Source: Rhodopirellula sp. P2
GTDB lineage: Bacteria > Planctomycetota > Planctomycetia > Pirellulales > Pirellulaceae
Direction: 5' to 3'
Assembly (NCBI RefSeq): GCF_028768465.1
Contig: NZ_CP118225.1
Span: 5,189,001-5,253,000 of the forward strand
Length of the DNA stretch: 64,000 nt
Shown: positions 1 to 9,740 of the stretch, one piece after another
Layout of the letters: each line of letters starts with the position of its first letter
How positions within the stretch are numbered: position 1 is the stretch's first letter
Notes under the pieces: model-generated
What the model saw: the letters and a program-made list of their open reading frames with translations, nothing else
Told to the model about the DNA's origin: nothing
Databases searched by the model: none
Position numbers and translations under genes: made by a program

Positions 1-686
1 ATCCGATTGGATTCCGACGGACGGCGTTGACCACGATGGATCCACAATTTTTGCATCCGCTTGGTCAGTGCCGAGACTTCCTTGGGTTCCAAGTTGAATG
101 TCACGGACAGAACCACGGTGCCCATCAAGGTCGATTGGCGGTGCGCGAAACCGGCTTCCTCGCCCGTGATCGTTTTGCGTTTGCCATCTTCGTCGATCAG
201 TTCGATCGACTCCACGACCGATCCGATGTCACGCCCTTCGGCAGAGACATTGCCAACGACGGCCGCACCGATGCTGCCGGGGATGCCAACAAGGTGTTCG
301 AGCCCACCCAGGCCTTCGCCAACGGTTTTGATCACCGCATGAGTCAGCTTGGCTCCAGCGCCCGCAATCAGTTTTTGGCCCTGGATTTCCAAACCGCTGG
401 TTGCGGGGGCAGCCAAGGTGATCACCAAACCGTCAAATCCGGCTTCGCGGACCAGCACGTTGCTGCCTTGACCGAGCACACGCAGCACCAGCTGTTTTTC
501 GCGAGCGACGGCGTAAAGTTTTTCGATCTGATCGATCTCAACCGGTTCGGCTAAGAATCGAGCTGGGCCACCAATGCCCAACCACAACGTTTCACGCAGC
601 GGTTGGTTTTCACGAACCACATGCAGCAGATCTTCGGGGAAAAATTCGGTGAGCGATTCAGAGGGAGCAGAAGACACGTCGTTCAT
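1..686 (-). CDS. murB: UDP-N-acetylenolpyruvoylglucosamine reductase (MurB), C-terminus cut by window edge
   Basis: MurB is the FAD enzyme that uses NADPH to reduce UDP-GlcNAc-enolpyruvate to UDP-MurNAc in cytoplasmic peptidoglycan precursor synthesis. Reading from the ATG at 686, the frame stays open for 228 codons to the window start, so only the N-terminal part is present. Visible FAD-domain signatures are LGIGGPARFLAEP (about residues 36-48), GQGSN (72-76) and GIPGSIG (134-140), the usual MurB order. The HRQS stretch matches the region of the substrate-binding arginine. It is divergent from xylA. Its presence fits current evidence that planctomycetes make peptidoglycan. The family call is firm; the missing C-terminus decides the MurB subtype. 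Confidence 0.93.
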   Translation of the reverse strand, partial: MNDVSSAPSESLTEFFPEDLLHVVRENQPLRETLWLGIGGPARFLAEPVEIDQIEKLYAVAREKQLVLRVLGQGSNVLVREAGFDGLVITLAAPATSGLEIQGQKLIAGAGAKLTHAVIKTVGEGLGGLEHLVGIPGSIGAAVVGNVSAEGRDIGSVVESIELIDEDGKRKTITGEEAGFAHRQSTLMGTVVLSVTFNLEPKEVSALTKRMQKLWIHRGQRRPSESNR

Positions 687-1020
687 TTGCCGGTGCGAGT
701 TTCGAAAGCCACCACCTCCAGGCGGCGGGACGCTGGCGTCAGTTTCGCAGTCCGAAGCGAAATTGGCAATCTGGATTCGTTCAAGCCGGGGGTGATCCGC
801 GCGTGATCGGCGGATCGACACGCGAAGATCATCCAAAGAACGGGGCAGCACCGCCCGAAAAGCGTCCTATTCGCCCTAAAAGGCAGCTGAACAGCCACAG
901 AAGCACCGCTAGACGACTGAAACCGGTTTCACCCCCTTGTCGCGTTTCGGACAAGTTCTGATATTGGGGCGCTCCATTGATTTGCCATTTTCCTCTCGTC
1001 GCTCCCACGGAATCCGCTCG
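687..1020. other. Divergent intergenic region murB/xylA
   Basis: This gap separates the divergent murB and xylA starts. Apart from the 14-bp palindrome at 918-931, listed separately, I see no gene or structured RNA. The ORFs that cross it have no recognisable domain. Confidence 0.6.
918..931. promoter_or_regulatory. Candidate LacI-family operator upstream of xylA
   Basis: The sequence TGAAACCGGTTTCA is a perfect 14-bp palindrome with a central CG and the AANCGNTT-like core typical of LacI/GalR-family operators. It lies about 90 bp before the xylA start codon, a plausible position for repression of a sugar catabolic gene. Another gene in the window (57818) encodes a LacI-family regulator, but nothing here shows that the two are linked. 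Confidence 0.5.
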
Positions 1021-2340
1021 ATGACCGCTTTCCCCGATGTTCCCGTCATTCAGTACGAAGGCCCCCAGTCCGACAACCCATTGGCCTTCCGCTGGTACAA
1101 CCCCGACGAAGTCATCGAAGGCAAAACGATGAAGGACCACATGCGGTTCAGCATCGTTTACTGGCACACGTTCCGAGGAACGGGAGCCGACCCGTTTGGC
1201 CCCGGAACGGCAGTTCGCCCTTGGGACGATGGATCTGAAAGCGTCGAAAACGCACAAAAGCGTGCCGTCGTCGCCTTTGAATTGTTCACCAAACTGCAAG
1301 CTCCCTACTACGCGTGGCACGACCGCGATGTGGCTCCCGAAGGAGCCAACTTGCGAGAAACTCACGCGAACCTCGACGCGGTTGCCGACGTGCTGGAAGA
1401 ACAGCAAAAAGCAACCGGCGTGAAGTTGCTGTGGGGCACCGCCAACATGTTCAGCAACCCCCGCTTCATGCATGGGGCCGCGACGAGCTGCAACGCCGAT
1501 GTGTTCGCTTACGCGGGGGCTCAAGTCAAAAAGGCATTGGAAGTCACCAAGCGTCTGGGCGGCGAAAACTATGTCTTCTGGGGCGGCCGCGAAGGCTATC
1601 AGAATCTTTACAACACCGACATGAAACGAGAACTGGACCACTTGGCCAAGTTCTTCCACATGGCAGTCGACTACGCCAAGTCGATCGGATTCGACGGTCA
1701 GTTCTTGATCGAGCCCAAACCGAAAGAGCCCACCAAGCACCAGTACGACAGCGATGCGGCCGCGTGCATGAACTTCTTGCGAGCCTACGATCTGGATTCG
1801 CACTTCAAGCTCAACATCGAAACCAACCACGCGACGTTGGCGGGTCACACGATGATGCACGAACTCGATTACGCAGGCATGCAAGGTGGACTGGGCAGCA
1901 TCGATGCCAACACCGGTGATTTGTTGTTGGGCTGGGACACTGACCAATTCCCAACCGACTACTACCTGACCACCCAAACCATGCTGATGATCCTCAAGCA
2001 CGGTGGCATCGGCACCGGTGGTGTGAACTTCGACGCCAAGGTGCGTCGTGAATCGTTCGAGCCCATCGATTTGTTCCACGCTCACATCGGCGGCATGGAT
2101 GCATTCGCGAAAGGTTTGAAGATCGCCGCGGCGATTCGTGCCAGCGGCGAATTGGCTGACTTCGTGAAGAACCGTTACTCGACTTGGGATTCCGGTATCG
2201 GTGCCAAGATCGAAGCCGGTGAAGTCGGCTTCGCGGAACTGGAAGCCTACATGCTTGAAAAAGGTGAGGTCGACGCGAACCAAAGCGGCCGCCAAGAGTA
2301 CCTCGAGCACATGATCAACAAGTACATCGATCGCGTTTGA
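1021..2340 (+). CDS. xylA: Xylose isomerase
   Basis: The enzyme interconverts D-xylose and D-xylulose (and D-glucose/D-fructose) in the cytoplasm, using two divalent metals in a TIM barrel. The ATG at 1021 gives 439 residues, normal for the long class II enzymes; an upstream in-frame start at 937 would add 28 residues without similarity. The catalytic histidine lies in YYAWHDRDV (H100), and the metal-binding regions [27 protein letters not shown] and GSIDANTGD are all intact. No xylulokinase is adjacent, so the gene seems to stand alone with its own upstream operator candidate. A neighbour at 12715 is only a distant TIM-barrel relative. Confidence 0.97.
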   Translation: MTAFPDVPVIQYEGPQSDNPLAFRWYNPDEVIEGKTMKDHMRFSIVYWHTFRGTGADPFGPGTAVRPWDDGSESVENAQKRAVVAFELFTKLQAPYYAWHDRDVAPEGANLRETHANLDAVADVLEEQQKATGVKLLWGTANMFSNPRFMHGAATSCNADVFAYAGAQVKKALEVTKRLGGENYVFWGGREGYQNLYNTDMKRELDHLAKFFHMAVDYAKSIGFDGQFLIEPKPKEPTKHQYDSDAAACMNFLRAYDLDSHFKLNIETNHATLAGHTMMHELDYAGMQGGLGSIDANTGDLLLGWDTDQFPTDYYLTTQTMLMILKHGGIGTGGVNFDAKVRRESFEPIDLFHAHIGGMDAFAKGLKIAAAIRASGELADFVKNRYSTWDSGIGAKIEAGEVGFAELEAYMLEKGEVDANQSGRQEYLEHMINKYIDRV

Positions 2341-3063
2341 TCGATGGCCAGCAGGGAGGCAACGCTCTCAGCCACCCAACCGCGGAGCGGTGACATCCGT
2401 CAGCCTCGGGTTTTAACCCGAGGTTCGGTTCAGTCCTCAACGACGTTTCAAGGCACGTAGGATGGGCACTCTTGCCCGTCCGAGTCGGCTAAGCCCCCTC
2501 ATCACAACCCGAAGCGTCAGCGAGGGACTCCCCTCGCTGGTACGACGGCCCCATCCGGGGCGACCGTTTGTTTTCCGGCATCGGTCTCTCGGGGCTTCCG
2601 CCCCGAGCTAAGCACGACGGCCCCATCCGGGGCGAAACCCAGCCGCTAGCCACCATTTATCTTTCGAACGTCCCGAGCGGCGACACGTGCATCAACAACT
2701 ACCGTCGCTCCGCGACTGTTGCCGGAAATGCTCCCAGCCATCCAACGAGGTGGCGCCATTTTACTTCCCCCTCCCTTTGGGAGGGTCGGCCCGATTCGGG
2801 CCGGGGAGGGTTACGCGCTGGATCCGATGCTGAACCCTCCCCTCGCTTCGCTCGACCCTCCCAGGGGGAGGGTGATGAGAAACGCTTGGCAACACTGCAC
2901 TTGATAACTGCATGTCCTCCAACCGCGGAGCGGCGACAGGTGCTGAGAGCGTTGCAATGCCGGTTGACACCATTCTGGATCTCGCATCGATCATCCAGAA
3001 GAGTAGAATCCGAGTCGCGGAGTGGATTCGTTTTTGTCGTTCCGCGTTTTCAAACTGCCGGAA
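2341..3063. repeat. Repeat-rich intergenic region after xylA
   Basis: This gap contains no convincing gene. At 2377-2434 there is a single inverted, diverged half-unit of the 240-bp family that forms the arrays at 9.7 and 17.2 kb (CGCGGAGCGGTGACA followed by a CCTCGGGTTTTAACCCGAGG palindrome). A 'GGGCACTCTTGCCCGTC' hairpin near 2463-2480 recurs near 13785. Two direct copies of ACGACGGCCCCATCCGGGGC lie at about 2540 and 2610. A hairpin-rich 'CCCTCCC' element spans about 2766-2875. ORFs crossing this region on both strands are by-products of repeats. Confidence 0.7.
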
Positions 3064-4164
3064 ATGAAATCGATGCCGCATCAAACATCCATCGCTGCGG
3101 CAGCCGTCTTGGTTGTCCTGACCGCGACCATGGCTACGTCCTCGCTCGCCCAAGTTTCATTGGCGGAGGATTCTCTCGCGACCAGTTGGCGTTTCGGCGA
3201 AACCGGAACGAACGTCAGCTTGCGGGGGCTCTCTGCGGTCGATGACGATGTGATCTGGGCCAGTGGAGCGGAGGCCACCGTGATTCGCTCGATCGATGGT
3301 GGAGAGACTTGGCAACCTTGCGGCCCCGCCGGTTTTGATGGTCTCGAATTCCGTTGCGTCTGCGCCTTCAGTGCAAAAGTCGCGAGCATTGCCAGCGCTG
3401 GCACGCCCGCCGTGTTGTTACGCACCGAAGACGGTGGAGCGACTTGGAAGGAAACCTATCGCGCGGAAACAGAAACGGCGTTCTTTGATGCGATGCAGTT
3501 TTGGGATACCGAACGCGGCATGGCGGTGAGCGATCCGGTCGATGGTCGGTTGCTCGTGGTGGAAACCAACGACGGTGGCAAATCATGGCGAAAGGTAACC
3601 AACGGGATCCCGCTTGCTCGCCCTGGTGAAGCAGCCTTCGCAGCCAGCAACTCATCGTTGTTGCTCGGTCCGGACGGCCGGCTGTGGTTCGGAACCGGAG
3701 GTGCAGAATCCGACACCAGTCGGCTGTACACCCGGTCGGGGTGGGATCAGCCATGGGTTGCTGTACCAGTTCCCATGCCAAGCTCGCAGGCCGCCGGCAT
3801 CTTTGCGGTTTGCCAGGGGCCAGCCATCGCCGGTGTGGACGCCGCCAGCCCATTGTTTTGCGTGGGTGGAGATTACCGAGCTTCCGAAACGTCGGACGTC
3901 ACGGCCTGCATCAGCCTGGATGACGGAGCCACTTGGCAACGCGTCGCGGGTCAACCAGCGTCCTTCCGCAGCGACGTCATGCCGATCCCGGAAGGCAGCC
4001 CGCTCGCCCGCACTTTGATCACCGTCGGGCCGTCTGGGACGGATCTTTCCAGCGATGGATTGAACTGGACTCCTTTCTCGGACGTTGGCTTTCACTGTCT
4101 ATCCGCCGGCAAAACCAAAATTTTCGCGTGCGGGTCCGACGGCAGGTTCGCTCGATTGGAATAG
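3064..4164 (+). CDS. Secreted BNR-repeat / Ycf48-like beta-propeller protein
   Basis: This 366-residue protein has an N-terminal signal peptide (basic MKSMPHQ, then an alanine/valine-rich hydrophobic core, cleavage likely near SSLAQ) and is probably periplasmic or secreted. It carries several Asp-box/BNR repeats of the D-x-G-x-[TS]-W type: DGGETW, DGGATW, DGGKSW and DDGATW. These are the hallmark of sialidase-like propellers and of Ycf48/HCF136-like proteins. Such planctomycete proteins are usually annotated as 'oxidoreductase' or 'photosystem II stability-like'; no catalytic residues justify an enzymatic call. The ATG at 3064 was chosen over 3022 because it begins the signal peptide cleanly. 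It stands alone between two repeat- or structure-rich gaps. Confidence 0.85.
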   Translation: MKSMPHQTSIAAAAVLVVLTATMATSSLAQVSLAEDSLATSWRFGETGTNVSLRGLSAVDDDVIWASGAEATVIRSIDGGETWQPCGPAGFDGLEFRCVCAFSAKVASIASAGTPAVLLRTEDGGATWKETYRAETETAFFDAMQFWDTERGMAVSDPVDGRLLVVETNDGGKSWRKVTNGIPLARPGEAAFAASNSSLLLGPDGRLWFGTGGAESDTSRLYTRSGWDQPWVAVPVPMPSSQAAGIFAVCQGPAIAGVDAASPLFCVGGDYRASETSDVTACISLDDGATWQRVAGQPASFRSDVMPIPEGSPLARTLITVGPSGTDLSSDGLNWTPFSDVGFHCLSAGKTKIFACGSDGRFARLE

Positions 4165-4236
4165 TCTGCGGCCCGCGTTCCCAGAGTCCCACAGCGAAGC
4201 CCCCACAAATTTGGGGGCTGGATTATGCTGGGGGGC

Positions 4237-6366
4237 ATGAACCGTTCCGATGCCTCCGCCGCTGCTTCTGTCCCCTCGGGTGAATCCGATGCGGGGACGG
4301 TTTCGCCTCAGCAGATCGTGGAGCAAATCGCGAATAATTCTCGGGGCGAAGCCGATTTCCTGCACCGTCTGGCGGCCCACCTGGGCGAGACTTTTTCGGC
4401 GGCAGTTGTGGCGGTTCAAGACGCGTCGTTCCCCCAACCTCGCATGCTGGTCCGCGAAGAATCCATCGCCGCCGGACTGGACCGATCCAAATTGCGAGCC
4501 CAGATCGACGCGGTGTCTCCTGCCGTGGCTTCGTTTGCCATCGATTTGAAAAACAACTCGGTTGATCCATCCGGAGGCTCCCCCTCGATCACCGCAATCG
4601 GGGTCGAACTGTTGCCCGCTCCTCAATCGGCCAAAGTGCTGGTCATTCAAGGTGTGGCCTTGCCCGCTAGCGAAGTGTTGTTGGCGATGAAGTCACTCGG
4701 TGACTTCGCCGCCGCGGCTCGGAAGACGATGGGCACCGCGGAGACTGACACCGAGAAACCACGCCCAAGCTCCCAAACGTTGTCGGTTCCCGCTGCCGAG
4801 ACGCGGTCGATAGCGAACGCCTTCGATTCGTCCCGCGGGATTCGCTCCGCTCTGCGAGCGTTTCATGCGGACTTGGATCCGACCGCGACCGCCTACCGAA
4901 TCGCTTCGGAGCTTCCTCGATTGCTGCCATGCGAACGGGCGGTCGTCCTGCTTTCGAAAAATGCGTCCGCGCGGCGGCCGCGATTCCGAGTGGCTGCGAT
5001 CAGTGGCTCCTCGGTGATTGACCGGCGATCGCCGCTGGTTCGCTCGATGAACCAATTGGCGGACGCCGTTTCGGTTTTGAGACGGCCGTTGATTTTGCCG
5101 CCTCCGGCAAACTCGGATGCGACGGATCCGGCGGCGCTCTCACCCCAATTGGTTCCGCCGCTGGAAACGTACTTGGACGAATCCGGTGTGCTGTCGGTGG
5201 CGTTGATCCCATTGTTCGAATCCCTCGACGACACATCGGCCGCTGCAGGTGTTGCTTCGCCGCAAGAGTTGGACGAGGACGCTCGTGAAAAACAACGCCG
5301 CGGATCGATGCCCATCGCCATCTTGATGCTGGAAACGTTCTCGGGTGAACCGCCGACGTCGATCACCCCAGCAATGTCGGAAGTGGCCGAAGAATCCTGC
5401 ACTGCGATCAGCAACGCAATGCGTTACGACAGCGTGTTCGCACTGCCTGTCCGACGTCCGGCTGCGGCGGCGACTCGTCGAGCAACACGGTACTGGATCC
5501 TAGCGATCGGAATGTTGGTCGTCGCCGGATTGTTGGCCGGGTGGTTCATTCACGTCGATCATCATGTGGTCGCAACCGGGGTGGCGCGCCCCGCGATTCG
5601 TCAAGCAATCTTCGCGGGAATTGACGGCGTCGTCGATGAATTGCAGGTGCAAGATGGCGACGTGGTGAAGCAAGGCGACGTGCTGCTGACACTCGACAAC
5701 GCGGAACTGAATCGCGAAACCGAGGCTTTGTCAGGACAACTCGCGACCGCCACGCAAAAATTGAGTTCGATCCGGGCGATGTTGCTGGCCGCGACCGCCG
5801 ACGCTCGTGATTCCGCCCAGAGCATCCTCGAACAACAAACGCTCGAAAACCAAATCGAATCGCTGAACAAGCGGCTGGAGATCAACCGCGAGATGAAGGC
5901 GATGCTGTCCATTGTCGCTCCGTTTGATGGGCAGGTCGTTGGCTGGAGATTGGACGAACGGTTGAACGATCGGCCGGTGTCTCGAGGAGATCGCTTGTTC
6001 GCTGTGGTTCAACACGATGGTCCGTGGCAGCTGGAATTGAAACTCGAAGAAACGCGGGCTGGCGAAGTGATCGACCGACAGGCAGCCGGAGAGACCTTGC
6101 CGGTTCGCTTCGCGATTGAAACTCGCCCGACGGAAACGTATTCAGCAAACGTGTCGGAGATCGGCGGGGTCGCACGCAAACGCGCCGATGGCCGCAACGT
6201 GGTGGACATCATCGCGGACATCCACCAGGTTCCCGAGGACGGCTTTCGCGGTGATGCGGAAGTCACGGCGAAAATTGTTTGTGGACGACGCCGGTATCTG
6301 GCCAGTGCGTTCGACGACGTGGTCGCTTGGTTCCACCGCAACATTTTGTTTCGGTTTCGAACATGA
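4237..6366 (+). CDS. GAF-domain HlyD-family membrane adaptor protein
   Basis: This 709-residue protein has a long N-terminal cytoplasmic part with a GAF-like region (roughly residues 200-400), one transmembrane helix (near YWILAIGMLVVAGLLAGWF, about residue 420) and a C-terminal periplasmic HlyD-like adaptor. The adaptor includes the lipoyl/barrel-sandwich half-motifs (GVVDELQVQDGDVVKQGDVLLTLDN), a coiled-coil hairpin and a beta-barrel. The start at 4237 follows a GGGGG ribosome-binding-like run; 4225 is an upstream alternative. The stop overlaps the next gene by ATGA, so the two are translationally coupled. Adaptors normally serve ABC or RND exporters, but none is encoded nearby. The GAF domain suggests ligand sensing; the actual substrate is unknown. 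Confidence 0.85.
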   Translation: MNRSDASAAASVPSGESDAGTVSPQQIVEQIANNSRGEADFLHRLAAHLGETFSAAVVAVQDASFPQPRMLVREESIAAGLDRSKLRAQIDAVSPAVASFAIDLKNNSVDPSGGSPSITAIGVELLPAPQSAKVLVIQGVALPASEVLLAMKSLGDFAAAARKTMGTAETDTEKPRPSSQTLSVPAAETRSIANAFDSSRGIRSALRAFHADLDPTATAYRIASELPRLLPCERAVVLLSKNASARRPRFRVAAISGSSVIDRRSPLVRSMNQLADAVSVLRRPLILPPPANSDATDPAALSPQLVPPLETYLDESGVLSVALIPLFESLDDTSAAAGVASPQELDEDAREKQRRGSMPIAILMLETFSGEPPTSITPAMSEVAEESCTAISNAMRYDSVFALPVRRPAAAATRRATRYWILAIGMLVVAGLLAGWFIHVDHHVVATGVARPAIRQAIFAGIDGVVDELQVQDGDVVKQGDVLLTLDNAELNRETEALSGQLATATQKLSSIRAMLLAATADARDSAQSILEQQTLENQIESLNKRLEINREMKAMLSIVAPFDGQVVGWRLDERLNDRPVSRGDRLFAVVQHDGPWQLELKLEETRAGEVIDRQAAGETLPVRFAIETRPTETYSANVSEIGGVARKRADGRNVVDIIADIHQVPEDGFRGDAEVTAKIVCGRRRYLASAFDDVVAWFHRNILFRFRT

Positions 6367-8678
6367 ACACGGGTGTCACATCCTCGACTCAGCGTCCGTT
6401 GGGCGTGCACCACAAGGTCGGTTTGAAAGCGGTGCGGGTTTCGCATCGACATTCCGGTTGGGTGGTCGTTCACGATGCAATCGCGGGCAAGTATCACCGG
6501 CTTCGCGAGGACGAGTACTTCTTGCTGACGTTGCTGGACGGGCAATGCAGCCTGGATGAGTTGCGAGATCACTACCAAGATCGGTACCCCAATCGCCGAG
6601 TCCGATCGAACCAGATCAACGCCTTGTTGTTTCGATTCCATGAGAGCGGGCTGACGACCAGCCTCGCGGCGATGCAAGGTGATCCACTGCTGGAACGGGC
6701 CGACACCGATCGGCGACAGAAACGTTGGGCGTTGGCTTCGCAGTGGTTGTTCATGCGATTTCCAGGGATCGATCCAGCTCCCGTGATGCGTGTGTTGATG
6801 CCGATCGTGCGTCCGCTGCTGACTCCGTTGGGTCTGTTCGCCATGATCGCTTTGGTGGTCTCCGCCGCGGTGATGATGTTGGTTCATCGAACACGTTATC
6901 TCGCGGAACTTCCCGCGTCGCACGAATGGTTGACGATGCAGAATGCGTTGATCTTGGCGGGCGTGATTGCGGCGACCAAGATCGCTCACGAACTCGGTCA
7001 CGCTGTTGTGTCGGAGCGATTCGGTGCGAAGTGCCGTTCGATCGGGCCGATGCTGCTGGTCTTTACCCCGGCGTTGTACTGCGACACCAGCGGATCGTGG
7101 ATGATTCCCAGTCGTCTACGTCGTGCGGCGGTCGCCATGGCTGGCATCGCGACTGAGATTGTGATCGCGTCCATCGCGGCCTGGGTTTGGCTGCGTACAC
7201 CCGCGGGACTGACACACACGATTGCCTCGCACGTGATGGTGGTTTGCGGGATCAGCACGATCGTTTTCAACGCCAATCCATTGCTTCGATACGATGGCTA
7301 TTACCTGCTGTCCGACATGACCGACATGCCCAATTTGGCTCAGCGGGCTCAGCGGCGATGGGGGAGATTCCTGGCGAAGGTGTTTTTGGGGGTTCCATCA
7401 TCAGAACTCAACGAATCCGCGGACCAGTCCGTTTGGTTGTTGGTCTATGCCGTCGCATCGCTTGCCTACCGCTGGATCTTGATGGCCACGATCATTGGGT
7501 TCATCTGGATTTCATTGCGTCCCTACGGATTGGAAATCATTGGTCAATTGCTGGCTCTGTTTGCAGCGGCCTCCATGCTGTGGGCGGGGTTGGTACCGCT
7601 GCGTCGTTTTTGGAAAAATCCTGTGAACCGTCGAAAGATGCGTCCCCGCCGAGCCTTGGTCTGGTGCGTGTTGCTGATTGCGATCGGCTACGCGGGAACC
7701 ATCCCGTTGCCGCGTCACGTCCACTCTGCCGTTCGTTTCTTTCCTGAGCACGAAGTCCGCGTTCACCTCACGTCGCCAGGTGTCCTGAGCCAACTCCATG
7801 TTGAACCCGGCCAATGGGTCTCTCGCGGCGATGTGCTGGCTGAACTCACCAACCCGGAGATTGAACTGGAGGTTTTGGATGCCGAAAGTGACGTTGCTGA
7901 ACAAACGATGAGACTGGAAGGGCTTCGTGCTTCGCAAACCTTGGTTCCGGAAGCCAGTTCGCAATTGCCCGCCGCGGAAGCGTTGCTCGGAGAGATGACG
8001 GATCGTTTCACGGCAGCAAAACGCCGGCGTGAGTCACTGACGATCACCGCCCCATGTGACGGAATGGTGATGGTGGCTCAGAACAATCCCCAATCTGCGT
8101 CGGAATCATCACTCGACGCGGACGCCAATCCGCTGGACGTCGGCCCGGGGTTCAATCCGGCGGTCGATCGCACGGCGGTGCGTTTGGCATCTTGGTCGGG
8201 ATCCCCCACCGCGAAGGAAAACAGCGGCTGTTCATTGGAGGCGGGCACCGAATTGCTAAGCATTGCGGCCTCTGACGAATCTGCCGAATCGCTCGAATCA
8301 TCGGGTCCCACACCGATTCGGTGGCGAGCCGAAGCGGTCATCCAGTCCATCCAGCGACAACGGATCACACTCGGCGGCCCAGCCTGGATGATTCGCGACT
8401 CGTCGCCCACTCAAATCCTTCGGGGACGTGTCATTCGGATCTCGGAAGAGACATACGACCCGCGAATGGACGCTCCCAGACGCGACCATCAACGAGCGGA
8501 CCAAGCGACTCGGACGCCGGAAACGAGCTATGTCGTGGCGGTTTCAATCGAAGATCGCGACACAGCCCCCTCAAATTGCGTCGCCGGAGCATCCGGCCGG
8601 GTCAAATTCGCGGTTTCTTCCGCCTCCTGTTGGCAAAGAATTCGTGAATTTTTCTCCAGTTCCTTTCGTTTTCGATAA
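6363..8678 (+). CDS. M50-like zinc protease fused to HlyD-like adaptor (PqqD-like N-terminus)
   Basis: This 771-residue membrane protein begins with a segment (about residues 25-100) resembling PqqD-like winged-helix peptide-binding domains. A multi-pass region with the M50/site-2 protease motif HELGH (209-213) and the later NPLLRYDGYY motif follows, and the Asp there is the expected third zinc ligand. Several more transmembrane helices lead into a C-terminal periplasmic HlyD-type barrel-sandwich (SPGVLSQLHVEPGQWVSRGDVLAEL) with a coiled coil. The ATG overlaps the stop of the GAF-HlyD gene, implying a complex. Both metal motifs look intact, so activity is possible. Known relatives are annotated as site-2 protease-like or RND adaptor proteins; the role is unestablished. 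Confidence 0.87.
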   Translation: MNTGVTSSTQRPLGVHHKVGLKAVRVSHRHSGWVVVHDAIAGKYHRLREDEYFLLTLLDGQCSLDELRDHYQDRYPNRRVRSNQINALLFRFHESGLTTSLAAMQGDPLLERADTDRRQKRWALASQWLFMRFPGIDPAPVMRVLMPIVRPLLTPLGLFAMIALVVSAAVMMLVHRTRYLAELPASHEWLTMQNALILAGVIAATKIAHELGHAVVSERFGAKCRSIGPMLLVFTPALYCDTSGSWMIPSRLRRAAVAMAGIATEIVIASIAAWVWLRTPAGLTHTIASHVMVVCGISTIVFNANPLLRYDGYYLLSDMTDMPNLAQRAQRRWGRFLAKVFLGVPSSELNESADQSVWLLVYAVASLAYRWILMATIIGFIWISLRPYGLEIIGQLLALFAAASMLWAGLVPLRRFWKNPVNRRKMRPRRALVWCVLLIAIGYAGTIPLPRHVHSAVRFFPEHEVRVHLTSPGVLSQLHVEPGQWVSRGDVLAELTNPEIELEVLDAESDVAEQTMRLEGLRASQTLVPEASSQLPAAEALLGEMTDRFTAAKRRRESLTITAPCDGMVMVAQNNPQSASESSLDADANPLDVGPGFNPAVDRTAVRLASWSGSPTAKENSGCSLEAGTELLSIAASDESAESLESSGPTPIRWRAEAVIQSIQRQRITLGGPAWMIRDSSPTQILRGRVIRISEETYDPRMDAPRRDHQRADQATRTPETSYVVAVSIEDRDTAPSNCVAGASGRVKFAVSSASCWQRIREFFSSSFRFR

Positions 8679-8837
8679 TCGATGTATCTTCCTCTCATTG
8701 CTGGACTTTGGTTGTCGAAATGATACAATGAGTGGTCCCGCCTTTCTGATGATGGCACCCAGCGATAGGCTTGGCAGAATGCTTTGTCATGTCATCACCC
8801 ACCCGCACTGAACGATCGTTCTTCTAGGAGAAACCTC

Positions 8838-9614
8838 TTGAATATTCGTCCCTTGATTGCCAGCACCGCGGCTGCGTGTGCGTTGACCGCATCGATGGCC
8901 ATGGCTGACACCGGAACGTTGAAAATGCGTTTCGTGTTGGATACGGCCAACGCTCCCAAATTGGATCTGATCGATCCGAACAAGGACGTTGATTTTTGTG
9001 GCAAACACGACATCCCCAACGAAAAACTGATCGTTGATCCCGCCTCCAAGGGAATCAAGAATGTCTTGGTCTACGTTTACACCGGTCGCGGTGGAACGAA
9101 ATTGGATGACGTTCCCGCCAAGAACGAAACTCACGAACTGGCCAACGACGAATGCCGTTTCCAGCCTCACTACGTGATCGCTCAAACGGGCGACACGCTG
9201 AAGATCACCAACCCCGACCCCGTCGGTCACAACGCGAACCTGAACTTCTTTGCCAACAAGGCAGAGAACTTGATGATTCCCGCAGGGGCAGAAAAAGAGG
9301 TTGCTCTCGAAAAGCCCGAACCGGCAGCGATTCCAGTCGAGTGCAACATTCACCCCTGGATGAAGGCTTACGTCGTCGTCCTGGAACACCCCTACGCGGC
9401 CGTCAGCAGTGAAGATGGCACGCTGACAATCGAAGGCTTGCCAACCGGCGAAGTCATGTTCCGTGTCTCGCACGAAGCCGGCAAAATCGACGAAGTCAAG
9501 ATCGGTGGATCGAAAGAATCATGGCGTCGCAGTCGCTTTGAGCTGGAGATCAAACCTGGCATGAACGACCTGGGCGACGTCCTGGTCCCCGGTGACGCGT
9601 TGTCAGCTGACTGA
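8838..9614 (+). CDS. Secreted cupredoxin-domain (blue copper-like) protein
   Basis: This 258-residue exported protein has a signal peptide (cleavage near AMA-DTG) and a cupredoxin fold. The type 1 copper ligands are visible as H131 (GHNAN) and C169, H172 and M175 in CNIHPWM. The family is often annotated as methylamine utilisation or plastocyanin-like. It may carry electrons or bind copper in the periplasm. The TTG start at 8838 is chosen because AGGAG lies 8 bases upstream and the signal peptide then begins at once; an upstream in-frame start at 8784 would add unrelated residues. The gene is 159 bp behind the M50-HlyD gene and is followed by a strong terminator, so it may be co-transcribed with that pair. 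Confidence 0.88.
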   Translation: MNIRPLIASTAAACALTASMAMADTGTLKMRFVLDTANAPKLDLIDPNKDVDFCGKHDIPNEKLIVDPASKGIKNVLVYVYTGRGGTKLDDVPAKNETHELANDECRFQPHYVIAQTGDTLKITNPDPVGHNANLNFFANKAENLMIPAGAEKEVALEKPEPAAIPVECNIHPWMKAYVVVLEHPYAAVSSEDGTLTIEGLPTGEVMFRVSHEAGKIDEVKIGGSKESWRRSRFELEIKPGMNDLGDVLVPGDALSAD

Positions 9615-9645
9615 TCCAACGCCCCTCGATCGTCCAATTCAATCG

Positions 9646-9682
9646 CTCGGCGTCGTCACCCAAAACGACGCCGAGTTTTTTT
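9646..9682 (+). terminator. Rho-independent terminator after cupredoxin gene
   Basis: An 11-bp perfect stem (CTCGGCGTCGT / ACGACGCCGAG) with an 8-nt loop is followed at once by seven T residues. It lies about 30 bp after the cupredoxin stop codon. Confidence 0.9.
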
Positions 9683-9740
9683 ATGCGCGGATCACCCAAC
9701 ATGAGCCCGATGCGGGCGTTGCCGCACAAGAACTCACGCT

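Noticed and set aside
829-2310. 493-codon minus-strand ORF opposite xylA
   Set aside because: Shadow of xylose isomerase; the product is low-information and no family motif is visible.
2568-3245. 225-codon plus-strand ORF after xylA
   Set aside because: Built from intergenic repeats and overlapping the real signal peptide gene in another frame.
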